From: Liolophura sinensis
Lineage: Eukaryota > Mollusca > Polyplacophora > Chitonida > Chitonidae
Direction: 5' to 3'
Length of the DNA: 64,000 bases
NCBI RefSeq assembly: GCF_032854445.1
Contig: NC_088297.1
Location: 26,035,915 to 26,099,914 of the forward strand
Both the position numbers and the translations under genes were made by a program. Positions within the stretch are counted from its first letter, which is position 1; each line of letters opens with the position of its first letter. This document shows positions 33,201-41,879 of this stretch, piece by piece. The notes below the pieces were generated by a model. That model was not told the DNA's origin and did no database searches. It saw only the letters and a program-made list of their open reading frames with translations.

Positions 33201-36200
33201 AAAAATGTGAATCTTTCAAAAACCAGCATTATGTGTTTTTCGGCCTCTACCCCTCTTGCCAAACCGATGAGGCTCACTGAAGCATGACAGAGGTGTGGGC
33301 AGCTGTCACTGATCGACTACCGCTTCTCCCCACAGAAGACTTTACTACTTAAGGCAACAGCCCTCACAAGGCACTATGGTATACAGTTTCTGAAAATGCA
33401 TCTGTAATTATTGAGAAGGTACAGTAACAGTGAGTGACAAATACATATTAAATTGGCTTCAAAAACCAACAACTTACACATTACTAAGATGCCTGACATA
33501 TGGCTCTGTGGCACCCGCCAGCTTTAAATTATCACAACCCAGGAAAAAGAACACGGAAAATCCAGCCAATGAAATCAGGTTTAGGGCAAGGATCATCTGG
33601 ATGGCACCTGTCAATCACAAGGTCAAAGGTCAGACTTAAAATTTCTACTTTCTGTTCAGGTAATGGGGGCTTGCACTTTGCTGGTTACAAGTAAACTTTT
33701 AAAACAAAGTTAGAGTCTCTGTATGACTTATTGCCAGACGGATTTTAGATCACACTAATTTGGGCACACCTTGTATTGCAATATGTGATCTAAACTTGAC
33801 CACACCCAAAATTAAAAGGCACATTTTTTTACTTTAATTTTCAGGTCATTAAATGCATCAACTAGTTTGATCTTGTCAATAACTTGCCAAACTTTCAACG
33901 TGCATCTGTATTTTTTATTTATTTATTTACTTGATTGGTGTTTTATGCTGCACTTAAGAACATTTCGCTTATACAATGGCGACCAGCATTGTGGTGGGAG
34001 GACAACTGTATTTTTCAGTCCTCACTAAAAATTTCTCTGACTTTGTCTATTTATTGTCTATTATCACCAGACAGAGGAGAGTATACAAACCTTTAGGACG
34101 AAGTTGAAATCTCTTCAGGACATAACCCCCGACCATGATTCCCAGCACCGCCCCGGGGATTCCCACTCCACCTGAGCAAGACACAACAACATAAATACCT
34201 AGCCTCAACGTGTACATATAATTACAGCAGAAGTAAGTCGTTACAGGTATCTGAGCTGTTCAGCTCTAGGGCTTCACAGTGTAAATGTCAAACTGTTCTC
34301 AAGGGCTTGATGGCATGGCAAGGATTCCGATGAACTGCAGAAAACAGACGCATCACACAAGTTTGAAGTATGTTATGTTACTCACACATAGTAAACTAGC
34401 AGGTAATGATCCACACATACATAGATACAATGTTGTCCGAATCACTATGGCTATTCATTATCAGAGGAGATTTTGTGGAGAGAAACTAAAGCAGGGACTT
34501 TGATGTTTCTGACAGAAATATAATGATCCACACAAAGATGATTTCATGGAATCATAACAGATTTCAACATCTCCATAATAAGTCTGTGATTCTTTCACTG
34601 ACTTATCTGTTCATAGATTAGCCTGAGGTTTGTTGACAGACTTACCTGTGAATAGATTAGCCTGATGTTTGCTGACAAACTCACCTGTGAATAGATGAGC
34701 CTGATGTTTGCTGACAGACTCACCTATGAATGGATTAGCCTGAGATTTGCCGACAGATTCACCTGTGAATAGACTAACCTGAGATTTGCTGACAGACTCA
34801 CCTGTGAATAGATTAGCCTGAGCTTTGCTGACTGACTCACCTGTGAAGAGATTAGCCTGAGATTTGCTGACAGATTCACCTGTGAATAGACTAGCCTGAG
34901 ATTTGCTGACAAACTCACCTGTGAATAGACTAGCCTGAGCTTTGCTGACTGACTCACCTGTGAAGAGATTAGCCTGAGATTTGCTGACAGATTCACCTGT
35001 GAATAGACTAGCCTGAGCTTTGCTGACTGACACACCTGTGAATAGATTAGCCTGAGTTTTGCTGACTGACTCACCTGTGAAGAGATTAGCCTGAGATTTG
35101 CTGACTCCGAACTGAGTCTCCAGGTATTTGGGGATGAAGACAACAAAGCCACTGGTGACAGAGATTTCACAACAGATGCCCAGGCATAGAACAAAATACA
35201 CACGGTTCTTCATCAGTGCCAGTATTGACTTGGGAATGTCTGACAACAGGTCATAAATCATACCATTTATTATCAAATGTCTTAACAGATCATAAATCAT
35301 ACCATTTATTATCAAATGTCTTTTAACAGGTCATAAATCATACCATTTATTATCAAATGTCTTTTAACAGGTCATAAATCATACCATTTATACTCAAATG
35401 TCTGTACACAGGTCATACATCACACCATTTATACTTTTTTACTAAATTGTTTACTGAAGTAAACAACAAACATCATTTCTTTCTTAGAAAGTCTGCACAA
35501 AGCAGGTCACAAGCCACATATCATTTATATATCTCATATCTCCCAAGAGTTAAATTCAAAACAAAGAACAAAACTATGTGGAGGACCAGTGTACATCTAG
35601 GAGGAGTCTTAGTGGCCAACAGGTCACATAAACCTTCTGTTAAAAATAAACTGTTTTCAAAATTTAAATTGAATTCACACAATTTTAATTTGGAAAAAAA
35701 AACATACCTATTCTATTTTTTAACACGAATGTTTAGTGGTCTTTCCAAGCTGTTTACTTGTTTCTATCTATCACCACCAACAGATAATGATTTTCCCGAA
35801 CCCCTCATTCGTTTCTATCCATTATCACCTGCCTTTAAAGCTTTTCCCAAACCCCTCATTTGTCTCAATCAATGCCCACCCACCTTCAATGGTTTTCCCA
35901 AAACCATCATTTGTCTCAATCAATACCCACCCACCTTCAATGGTTTTCCCAAACCCCTCATTTGTCTCCACCTGTATCTACTACCACCCAACTTTAATGA
36001 TTTTCTTAAAATCCTCACCTTGTCACTCACCTTTAATGGTTTTCCCTAAGCCCTCTTTTGTCTCTATCTATTATCACCTACCTTTAATGGTCTTCCCAAA
36101 CTCCTCGTTAGCCTCATGATCTGCTGGTTTCAACAGATCTTCCTTCACCTTCAAATCCAGGAGCTTTCGCTGTTCTTTTATCAGTTTTTTGGGAAATGCG

Positions 36201-37893
36201 AGGAATGGCACGGAGAGCATGAGGAGTAGACCCCCACAGATGATGAACCCACCCCACCAGGCCCCCACCCAGCGGGGGTCTGATGGTGTCAGGTTAACAT
36301 CATACGAGAACAAGTCCACATAATACTGCAACAACAACGCTCCCAGTGTGAAACCCAACACTGGGCCCAGGGCGCCCATGGCGTAGATAAAAGCTGCAAG
36401 GGCAACAGAAAAAAACAATTACAGCTCCCTACCATTTTCACCTAATAAAACAGTAGAAACAATTAAAATCAGAGCACACACTTTATAAAGCACGTTTAGA
36501 GTTGTGGGGGCCTCCCTGGCTCAGTTGGTTAGCCCACTAGCGCAGCGTAATGACCCAGGAGCCCCTCACCAATGCGGTCGCTGTGATTTCAAGTCCAGCT
36601 CATGCTGACTTCCTCTTTGGCCAAAAGTGGAAAGGTCTGTTAGCAACCTGCGGATGGTTGTAGGTTTCCCTCGAGCTCTGCCCGGTTTCCACCCACCATA
36701 TTGCTGGCAACCATCATATAAGTGAAATATTCTTGAGTATGGTGTAAAACACTAATCAAATACATGTAAATAAAAAAAAATTTAGATTTGTTATTTATTT
36801 TTTTACTTGGCAGGTGTTTAAATGGTCATGAAAGCAGAGGAAACCAAAACAAAAGTTCCTGAAAAACTGACTTACAAGTTAAAACAGTCAACCCGCGAGT
36901 GCTGGGTTTGAGCCAGTGACCTTACTACACTTTTCAAGTCTTCATCAGCAGAATTTAGCCATAAAAACAGATCTTACCTAGATAAGCAGGTGCCTTTTCC
37001 TTGGGCACATGATCGTCCACGTAGGTTGTGCCCAGGGTCATGATGGGAGTGCCCCCTGTCCCTATCAGTACCTGAGCCACCACCAGAATCAATACGTACA
37101 CAAAGTTCCCAGAATGCTCGTCCACACAAAACGCCTCATCCAGGCGTGCACTGCCAGACAAGCGGCTGCAGATGTTCTCTTCTGTCGAGTTCAGGTCGAT
37201 GCCGCCACGCTTTGTGTACTTCTCCGCCATGATGTGAGGAAGCGCAAACAGAAGCGCCCCGATGCCCATACATACGACACCCAGGCCAATCCACTTTGGA
37301 ATGTGTCTACGGCCGCCTAGGTAGCTCACGAAGACAACGGCAACCAATGAACCAAACTCGTACGATGCAGCGATGAGGCCAGACGTGGAACTGCCGATTT
37401 CAAAGCGTTTCTCAATAGTTGTGATGACACTGTTGAAGTATCCCGCGGACAGCCCTGTGCTCACTGCAATCAGCATCGACGTGACAAAGATAAACATGCG
37501 GATATCGGCACAGGGCTGGAGACAAGACGGACGGAAGTGGCCGATGCCGCATTCTCTCTGCTTAGAGTCCTCACTCATGTCCTCAGCAAGCCTCTGTTGG
37601 ACATACTCATCCTTCTCTGTCTTACCCCTTAGGAACTCGTACTGACTGTTGAGGGTGTAACCACTGCTGGAACTGTCAATGGGGCTTGGGCAGCCCTCGA
37701 CATCTCCCACCTGCCTGCCGCTGAAATGTGACCCGTCACCCTCTACCAAAAGGGTACTTCTGGGCAGCTGATCATTGGAGAATATGAGCCTGTCTGTGGA
37801 AGGTGCGGGAGGTTCACCACACACTGGGTTCTCGGGATCATCTACAGAATCCCTCCTAAATGCCCGTGCCTCTTCACTCTCTGTGGTTTCCAT
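21056..37893 (-). CDS. SLCO5A1: Organic anion transporting polypeptide, SLCO5A1-like (complete, 11 coding exons)
   Basis: OATPs are 12-pass plasma-membrane carriers that move large amphipathic organic anions; vertebrate OATP5A1 is still an orphan. I joined 36978-37893, 36082-36393, 35075-35239, 34091-34171, 33478-33607, 28936-29110 (or 28912-29110), 28468-28652, 27025-27089, 26531-26659, 22468-22571 and 21056-21247. Every phase agrees and the product is 817 (or 825) residues. There is a cytoplasmic N-terminus of about 130 residues, the OATP signature DPRWVGAWWGGF in exon 2, a Kazal-like cysteine loop in exons 6-7, and a C-terminal T-P-I that fits a class I PDZ ligand. VTLRSVxEEERxFALGMQFV, IDTTCMLW and FGKTIKD are closest to SLCO5A1 from memory; SLCO4 members are next. 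Tandem arrays lie against the splice sites of most internal exons. Confidence 0.85.
22058..22332 (+). mobile_element. tRNA-derived SINE, main family, full length
   Basis: This is the best copy: tRNA-like A box GTGGCTCAGTTGGTTAGCGC, B box GAGTTCAAGTCCAGCTC, a body with GGATGGTCGTGGGTTCCCCC, and tail TGAAATATTCTTGAGTACGG followed by CGTAAAACACCAATCAAATA and AATAAATAAA. It lies in intron 10 of the SLCO5A1-like gene, opposite in direction. The two plus-strand frames in it are not genes. Confidence 0.92.
22468..22571 (-). CDS. SLCO5A1: SLCO5A1-like exon 10 (TM12)
   Basis: The acceptor is ttgttctgacag|GCATATC and the donor GCCAAT|GTAAGT, phase 1 in and 0 out. It encodes GISAALNALGCGLFFVVWLL followed by IKQRYTQEGPGAMAN, the last transmembrane span and the start of the cytoplasmic tail. 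Confidence 0.92.
23045..26545 (-). repeat. Array of about 104-bp units carrying the exon 9 donor sequence, about 34 copies
   Basis: Each unit holds TGTAGATGTAATGTACTG, CAATTTGGTAAGCTCCTAGG, AGCTATGGCAAACCAGATGT, CACTTGACTGTCAACTTACC and ATATACTGTATTTATAC. On the minus strand the last two segments read GTATAAATACAGTATATGG|GTAAGTTGACAG, matching the real exon 9 end GTATAAATATGTAG|GTAAGTTGACAG. A shorter unit type lacks part of the CTAGGAGC block (TTGGCAGGAGC) and alternates with the long one. Plus-strand frames of 60-178 codons here are repeat artefacts. Confidence 0.94.
26531..26659 (-). CDS. SLCO5A1: SLCO5A1-like exon 9 (TM11 and loop)
   Basis: The acceptor is catctttttccag|CTAATATT and the donor TATGTAG|GTAAGT, phase 1 in and 1 out. 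It encodes ANIPAPIMFGNIIDTTCMLW followed by KQKCENVGACFFYDIVQFRY and KYV. The IPxPIxFGxxIDxTCxLW block is an OATP hallmark. The donor region is included in the adjoining array of about 104 bp. Confidence 0.93.
27025..27089 (-). CDS. SLCO5A1: SLCO5A1-like exon 8
   Basis: A 65-bp exon between acceptor gatgttgcag|AAGTGTGG and donor TTATTTG|GTGAGT, phase 2 in and 1 out. Joined to exon 7 it reads RSVAEEERAFALGMQFVILR followed by LF, the highly conserved OATP segment leading into TM11. It is one of the stretches closest to SLCO5A1. Confidence 0.92.
27101..27785 (-). repeat. 42-bp tandem array against the exon 8 acceptor, about 11 copies plus decayed ones
   Basis: The minus-strand unit is GTATGATTGCCAGAAACTAA followed by ATGGGTAGAAATGACTCAAC and TT. 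The nearest copy merges into the exon 8 3' splice site (AGAAATGTTTTGATGTTGCAG). Units carry an internal TGATTGCCAG|A that could act as a decoy acceptor. Beyond 27550 the repeat is degenerate. The 122-codon plus-strand frame through it is an artefact of the 42-bp period. Confidence 0.92.
27795..27878 (+). mobile_element. SINE 3' tail fragment
   Basis: The stretch GCCACTGTCATATAAGTGAA, a mutated middle, then GCACTAATCAAATAAATGAA matches the 3' end of the main SINE family. It lies in intron 7 of the transporter gene between two arrays. Confidence 0.65.
27935..28545 (-). repeat. 87-bp tandem array made from the end of exon 7 and its donor, 7 copies
   Basis: The unit is 76 bp of exon 7 (from about CGTTCCTCATCCTGCTGG to CTCTCAG) plus 11 bp of intron (GTAAGTGTTGT). 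Copies are nearly identical. Donors lie at about 28467 (authentic) and then every 87 bp to 27946; one is GTGAGT and the rest GTAAGT. Reading on past a donor in the coding frame gives AGG-TAA, a stop, so use of a distal donor would truncate the transporter after TM10. Open frames in this interval are shadows of the repeat. Confidence 0.94.
28468..28652 (-). CDS. SLCO5A1: SLCO5A1-like exon 7 (end of cysteine loop, TM10)
   Basis: The acceptor is atattttgtag|AATTAC and the authentic donor CTCTCAG|GTAAGT, phase 0 in and 2 out. It encodes NYTGCSC, PVSPEVIMSPLATNGPCKTT and C, then TM10 (MLPFLILLVVMTFCVSGTHM) and PLVMVTLR. NYT is a likely glycosylation site. The TM10 part with its donor founds an 87-bp tandem array. 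Confidence 0.92.
28936..29110 (-). CDS. SLCO5A1: SLCO5A1-like exon 6 (Kazal-like cysteine loop)
   Basis: The acceptor is gtttatgcag|GTCTGTC. It encodes LPKTNLTSSCNLDCDCSSNE followed by FELICGVNGITYFSPCHAGC, the Kazal-like domain in extracellular loop 5 of OATPs, with an NLT glycosylation site. Two donors keep the phase: CTG|GTTAGT at 28936 and CAC|GTAAGA at 28912. The longer form would add VSNCVNLH, including one extra cysteine. Confidence 0.88.
29138..29205 (-). pseudogene. Degenerate partial copy of exon 6
   Basis: About 65 bp upstream of the real exon on the minus strand reads TACCTGACCCCCATCTCATC then TTATGTAACCTGGATTGTAA and CTGTTCATCA. It mirrors exon 6 positions about 29043-29103 with substitutions and small indels. 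The Cys codons of CNLDCDC are partly lost. It looks like a decayed tandem duplicate of the exon's 5' half. Confidence 0.75.
29316..29455. repeat. 19-bp minisatellite, about 7 copies
   Basis: The unit is CCACTCCAAGGTTACACAC with a g/t alternate. It lies in intron 5 of the SLCO5A1-like gene, about 200 bp upstream of the exon 6 acceptor. Confidence 0.93.
29466..30415. repeat. 36-bp minisatellite, about 27 copies
   Basis: The unit is CTGCATTGATTTACGAAACT followed by TTCTCCCGTCATCACA, with gattacg/gattaacg/gatttacg length variants of 34-36 bp. Because most units are 36 bp, long frames stay open on both strands (NQCSVMTGESFV on minus, ALIYETFSRHHT on plus). I treat these as repeat artefacts inside intron 5. 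Confidence 0.96.
30416..33477. other. Intron 5 of the SLCO5A1-like gene, non-repetitive part
   Basis: Between the 36-bp array and exon 5 I see no exon that fits the transporter phases, no SINE and no array. A 98-codon plus-strand frame at 32984-33280 is antisense and has no recognisable family feature. Confidence 0.45.
33478..33607 (-). CDS. SLCO5A1: SLCO5A1-like exon 5 (TM9)
   Basis: The acceptor is gtgattgacag|GTGCC and the donor AATGT|GTAAGT, phase 1 in and 2 out. It encodes GAIQMILALNLISLAGFSVF followed by FFLGCDNLKLAGATEPY, that is TM9 and the start of the large extracellular loop. The FLGCDxxxLAGxxxPY run is typical of SLCO3/5 members. Confidence 0.9.
33912..34010 (-). mobile_element. 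SINE 3' part
   Basis: On the minus strand the fragment reads CATTGTATAAGCGAAATGTT, CTTAAGTGCAGCATAAAACA and CCAATCAAGTAAATAAATAA, a mutated main-family tail. It lies in intron 4 of the transporter gene. Confidence 0.7.
34091..34171 (-). CDS. SLCO5A1: SLCO5A1-like exon 4 (TM8)
   Basis: An 81-bp exon between acceptor cttgctcag|GTGGAGTG and donor CCTAAAG|GTTTGT, phase 1 in and 1 out. It encodes GGVGIPGAVLGIMVGGYVLK followed by RFQLRPK, the glycine-rich TM8 hairpin of OATPs. The donor GTTTGT is weaker than the others in the gene. Confidence 0.9.
34611..35113 (-). repeat. 39-bp in-frame donor-site array at the 3' end of exon 3, 12 donors
   Basis: The unit covers the last codons of exon 3 plus its donor and is 39 bp, exactly 13 codons. 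Each unit encodes ESVSKSQANLFTG with small variations and ends ACAG|GTGAGT or a close form. From exon outwards I count twelve donors: seven GTGAGT (including the authentic one), three GTGAAT, one GTGTGT and one GTAAGT (the most distal). The frame of exon 3 stays open through 11 full extra units before a stop at about 34613. Confidence 0.93.
35075..35239 (-). CDS. SLCO5A1: SLCO5A1-like exon 3 (TM7 and following loop)
   Basis: The acceptor is cctgttgtcag|ACATTCCC and the first donor ACAG|GTGAGT, phase 1 in and 1 out. It encodes DIPKSILALMKNRVYFVLCL, the TM7 span GICCEISVTSGFVVFIPKYL and ETQFGVSKSQANLFTG. Both ends border tandem arrays: an acceptor-side repeat of about 49 bp and the 39-bp donor array. 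Confidence 0.93.
35236..35435 (-). repeat. Acceptor-side tandem repeat next to exon 3, about 49 bp, 4 copies
   Basis: The unit on the minus strand is about TGATTTATGACCTGTTAAAA followed by GACATTTGATAATAAATGGT. The copy nearest the exon holds the polypyrimidine-AG and the first exon bases (CCTGTTGTCAG|ACATT); the others keep CCTGTTAAAAGACATT. The repeat therefore spans the real 3' splice site. Confidence 0.85.
35750..36110 (-). repeat. 51-bp tandem array derived from the exon 2 / intron 2 boundary, 7 copies
   Basis: On the minus strand the end of exon 2 (TTTGGGAAGACCATTAAAG|GTAGGT) recurs every 51 bp or so into the intron with mutations. Copy 2 reads CCATTAAAG|GTGAGT, copies 4 and 5 CCATTGAAG|GTGGGT, and copy 6 TTTAAAG|GCAGGT. 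Copy 1 is the coding one. The decoy in copy 2 matches the donor consensus better than the authentic GTAGGT. Reading through intron copy 1 meets TGA at once, so use of a decoy would truncate the protein. Confidence 0.9.
36082..36393 (-). CDS. SLCO5A1: SLCO5A1-like exon 2 (OATP signature, TM5-TM6)
   Basis: The acceptor is cccttgcag|CTTTTATC; the authentic donor is ATTAAAG|GTAGGT. It encodes AFIYAMGALGPVLGFTLGAL (TM5), the superfamily signature DPRWVGAWWGGF and TM6, then a charged cytoplasmic loop ending EFGKTIK. The last part of this exon with its donor is the founder of a 51-bp tandem array that continues into the intron. Confidence 0.92.
36506..36778 (+). mobile_element. tRNA-derived SINE, main family
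   Basis: The head is GGCTCAGTTGGTTAGCCCAC and the body includes ATTTCAAGTCCAGCTCATGC. The tail is GTGAAATATTCTTGAGTATG then GTGTAAAACACTAATCAAAT. It sits in intron 1 of the SLCO5A1-like gene, antisense to it. Confidence 0.9.
36978..37893 (-). CDS. SLCO5A1: SLCO5A1-like exon 1 (N-terminus, TM1-TM4)
   Basis: Translation should start at the ATG at 37891-37893 (context AGTATGG, A at -3 and G at +4); a TAG lies in frame a few codons upstream. Residues 1-130 are polar and cytoplasmic. Hydrophobic spans fall near 132-152, 170-190, 201-220 and 263-283, matching TM1-TM4. NST at about residue 235 is a possible N-glycosylation site in the TM3-TM4 loop. The end, KEKAPAYLG, is the conserved OATP motif before TM5; the donor is CTAG|GTAAGA, phase 1. 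Confidence 0.9.
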
Positions 37894-39235
37894 ACTTCCT
37901 ACTGTAACCAATCTCTGCTATAATGTCAAATTCATATACGACCTGCTCCAACTCTGCCAAGTCTGTCCTGATGTAGAAATTGTAACATACACAGAGAACA
38001 CAGGCTGTGAAATTTCCGAGAGTTGCAAGAGGCTTCTGCAACTTTCAACAGACATAGTGGCTGACGGAGTGTGATCTCCACACGGTCAAAGCTGCATGGT
38101 CCCCTGATGTCCACAGCTCACAGGGTCAAAGCTCCACGATCCCCTGATGTCCACAGCTCACAGGGTCAAAGCTCCATGGTCCCTGATGTCCACAGCTCAC
38201 ATACCTATCTGCATTTCCCTCATCTGAAACAGCACAATTTACATACAAGAACATCAATTTTTGGCTTTTTAACAATTTATGTACAGTCCATGCACTTCTG
38301 AAGTTTAGACTAATACCTGTACATGTGCATGTATGGGTAGTTTAGTCTGAAAATTAAATATGCTGAACCTTCACAAAGTTCAGTACCAGAATACATAATA
38401 CATGTAAATTACAGATAACCTTACTACAGCAAACATAAATTGAGCAAGGCTTGTGAGGAACTGAACAGCTTCCCCATAGCATGGACACTTAGCACCTTTA
38501 AACCTGTGCATATCTCACGTCACGTTTAACAAAATACATGTGCTTAACCTGGCCAATCATAAGAGCATCACCGGAGCATGTGATTTAAATAAATCAGCAT
38601 TTATTAGCCTGTGAACATTGAGACTAACTCTCAAATGTCACTGGTTCAGCATAATCCTCACCAACATGTAATGTTAAACTCAGGCCTCAGCTAAAGAAAG
38701 TAAGGCAAAGTGCATGAGCCTTAAAGGATGCACCTCCTATTATTAAAAGCAAGCTTAAAAAATCTGACTTACCTGAAGTAGATTTAATATCATTGAAACC
38801 GCAATCCCATCTTACTTACAGTTATTATTATTGGGTGCTTTTGATGCAAATAAAGACTGGATAACCCATTAGCTTAGAATACTCTGTAAAGTGTATATTC
38901 TACATGTTAATGTTATAGCTGGTCAGTATAAGAGACTTCATTGTATGCCAAATTATCTGGGATTTTCTGAGATAAAAGTCAATACATTAACATGTATTGT
39001 TCTGCCTGAGTGGATTCAAGTGTAATACATATACTTCACATCTGTACATGCTCATGGGTGCACAGAGCATATCTATGCAGAATCAGGTGAAATTTCATTT
39101 CGACCCGCAGGTCAATCATTGCAGCAATCTTTGCTAATTACACACACTATTGACCAAGCAATGTTCACACAGTGCTTTATCTGACAACTCAGCAGGTGTA
39201 AATTTGTACACTATGAATTTACCTCTACCTGAATA
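37894..39235. other. Upstream region of the SLCO5A1-like gene
   Basis: The 5' UTR and probably a 5' UTR intron of the transporter lie here, but I can place no first exon or TATA box. A short repeat of about 46 bp (AGCTCACAGGGTCAAAGCTC and TGATGTCCAC) occurs three times at 38066-38205. The rest is unique and A/T-rich. Confidence 0.4.
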
Positions 39236-39239
39236 AAGT

Positions 39240-39345
39240 GTCACAGGCCTGTCCCTACACTAGTGTCTCACAGACCTGTCCCTACACTAGTGTCTCACAG
39301 ACCTGTCCCTACACTAGTGTCTCACAGGCCTGTCCCTACACTAAG
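39240..39345. repeat. 27-bp minisatellite, 4 copies
   Basis: The unit is GTGTCTCACAGACCTGTCCC followed by TACACTA. It is short and nearly perfect. Confidence 0.9.
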
Positions 39346-39789
39346 CAAATAAAGTACAATGATCAGACTAATGGCCTAACTGTAACTGTTTGATCTTTCT
39401 TTATACTAATTTCACTTTAAATTCACCTTTCAGAAGCACATAAACGCCTGCGAATTGTACTCTTGATGCCAACACTTAAGTTTTTCTTACAAGAAATTAA
39501 CAAAACATCAAAACTGTTGAGGCACCCTTTAAGGTGGATGAAGCCATCAGAATAAAGCAAAACATATCCCTTAAAAAATGGTAAACTTAAGGTGAAATAC
39601 AGTATTTGCAAGATGTCTATTCAAGCATTTTCTCAGAGCATTATTCTGTGTAAACTAACAAAATTATATTTCCTGTGAAGCCCTGCAATTGGAGAAACCA
39701 TCAAAGGTAGTTTTGTCTCCAAACCCAAATCAAAGGTGCATTTGTAATACCACTGAAGATATTGTTTCATGGGTGACAAGGCACCTGAA

Positions 39790-41190
39790 AGTTACTGTGT
39801 CATGGGTGACAATGCACACACAAGTACATATACACATGTACAATGTACTTGTAACTGTAACTACATACATGGGTATACAGACTGATACATACACATGTAC
39901 TATGTACCTGTAACTACATACATGGGTATACAGGCTGATACATACACCTGTACAATGTAACAGTAACTACATACATGGGTATACAGGCTGATACATATAC
40001 AATGTAACTGTAACTTCATACATGGGTATACAGACTGATACATACACATGTACTATGTACCTGTAACTACATACATGGATATACAGACTGATACATACAC
40101 ATGTACAATGTAACTGTAACTACATACATGGGTATACAGACTGATACATACACATGTACAATGTACCTGTAACTACATACATGGGTATACAGACTGATAC
40201 ATACACATGTACAATGTAACTGTAACTACATACATGGGTATACAGACTGATACATACACATGTACAATGTAACTGTAACTACATACATGGGTATACAGGC
40301 TGATACATATACAATGTACCTGTAACTACATACACAGGTATACAGACTGATACATACACATGAACAATGAACCTGTAACTACATACATGGGTATACAGGC
40401 TGATACATATACAATGTACCTGTAACTACATACATGGGTATACAGACTGATACATACACATGTACAATGTAACTGTAGCTACATACATGGGTATACAGAC
40501 TGATACATACACATGTACAATGTACCTGTAACAACATACATGGGTATACAGGCTGATACATACACCTGTACAATGTAACAGTAACTACATAAATGGATAT
40601 ACAGACTGATACATACACATGTACAATGTAACTGTAACTACATACATGGATATACAGACTGATACATACACATGTACAATGTAATTGTAACTACATACAT
40701 GGGTATACAGACTGATACATACACATGTACAATGTAACTGTAACTACACAAATGGGTATACAGACTGATACATACACATGTACAATGTAACTGTAACTAC
40801 ATACATGGGTATACAGACTGATACATACACATGTACAATGTAACTGTAACTACATACATGGGTATACAGACTGATACATACACATGTACAATGTAACAGT
40901 AACTACATAAATGGGTATACAGACCGATACATACACATGTACAATGTAACTACATACATGGGTATACAGACTGATACATACACATGTACAATGTAACAGT
41001 AACTACATAAATGGGTATACAGACCGATACATACACATGTACAATGTAACTACATACATGGGTATACAGACTGATACATACACATGTACAATGTAACTGT
41101 AACTACATACATGGGTATACAGACTGATACATACACATGTACAATGTAACAGAAACTACATACATGGGTATACAGACTGATACATACACA
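39790..41190. repeat. 53-bp minisatellite, about 27 copies
   Basis: The unit is ACATACATGGGTATACAGAC, TGATACATACACATGTACAA, TGTAACTGTAACT. Several units lack a block of about 13 bp (for example CTGATACATATACAATG), and two units near 40934 and 41042 lack CAGTAACT. TACATGTA-type palindromes recur in every unit. Confidence 0.95.
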
Positions 41191-41879
41191 CCCTGGGTAC
41201 ATCAAAAACATTGGTCAAGTCTACATTACCTCTACACAAACTTTACCTGTACAAACAGTACCACATCTCATCACAAATTAAAAACACCTAGACAATGCAA
41301 ATGTTTTAAACGGGCTGCTTACCGTCTTTGTGGTCTATCAAGTTACGGCCTAGTTTAAATATTTCAGGTCTGAACATGGCCATTAACATTGATGTCATAG
41401 CGGAGTCTGGTGTATGACAAACAACACGGCACCTAGCTCAGCATGTTAGGCCTTCTGTGTGGCATGCGCATGTCAGCTATCAACGTGCGTGGATAGGGGG
41501 AGGTAAAGGTCCATCTATCATTGTTAGCACATCATCAGGCAATTATCACATCAGTAATATTTACTGTTACCTGTACCTGTGCAGGTGTGTGGAGTGCTGG
41601 AGGTGAGCTCAGGACCGTACAGAGATGCAATGTACATGTATATGAAAGCCTTACATGTACTAGTAGGATTTTCTGCATCACAGATCAAAGTTTTGTCCAC
41701 AAATCTTTTTTGTTTGACAATTATGGAAATTAGAATCGCACTCTGAGTACTACTATTAAGCACTTCAGTGAAAATGTTTGTCAGAAAGATGTCAATGTTT
41801 CCTGAAAATATCATTAGGACACAAACATGTAATTCTGTACAGTCTATACGTACAGGTATCAAGTTATCCTCAACTACTT

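Noticed and set aside
32984-33280. 98-codon plus-strand frame in intron 5
   Set aside because: It is antisense to the transporter gene, without motif or splice context.
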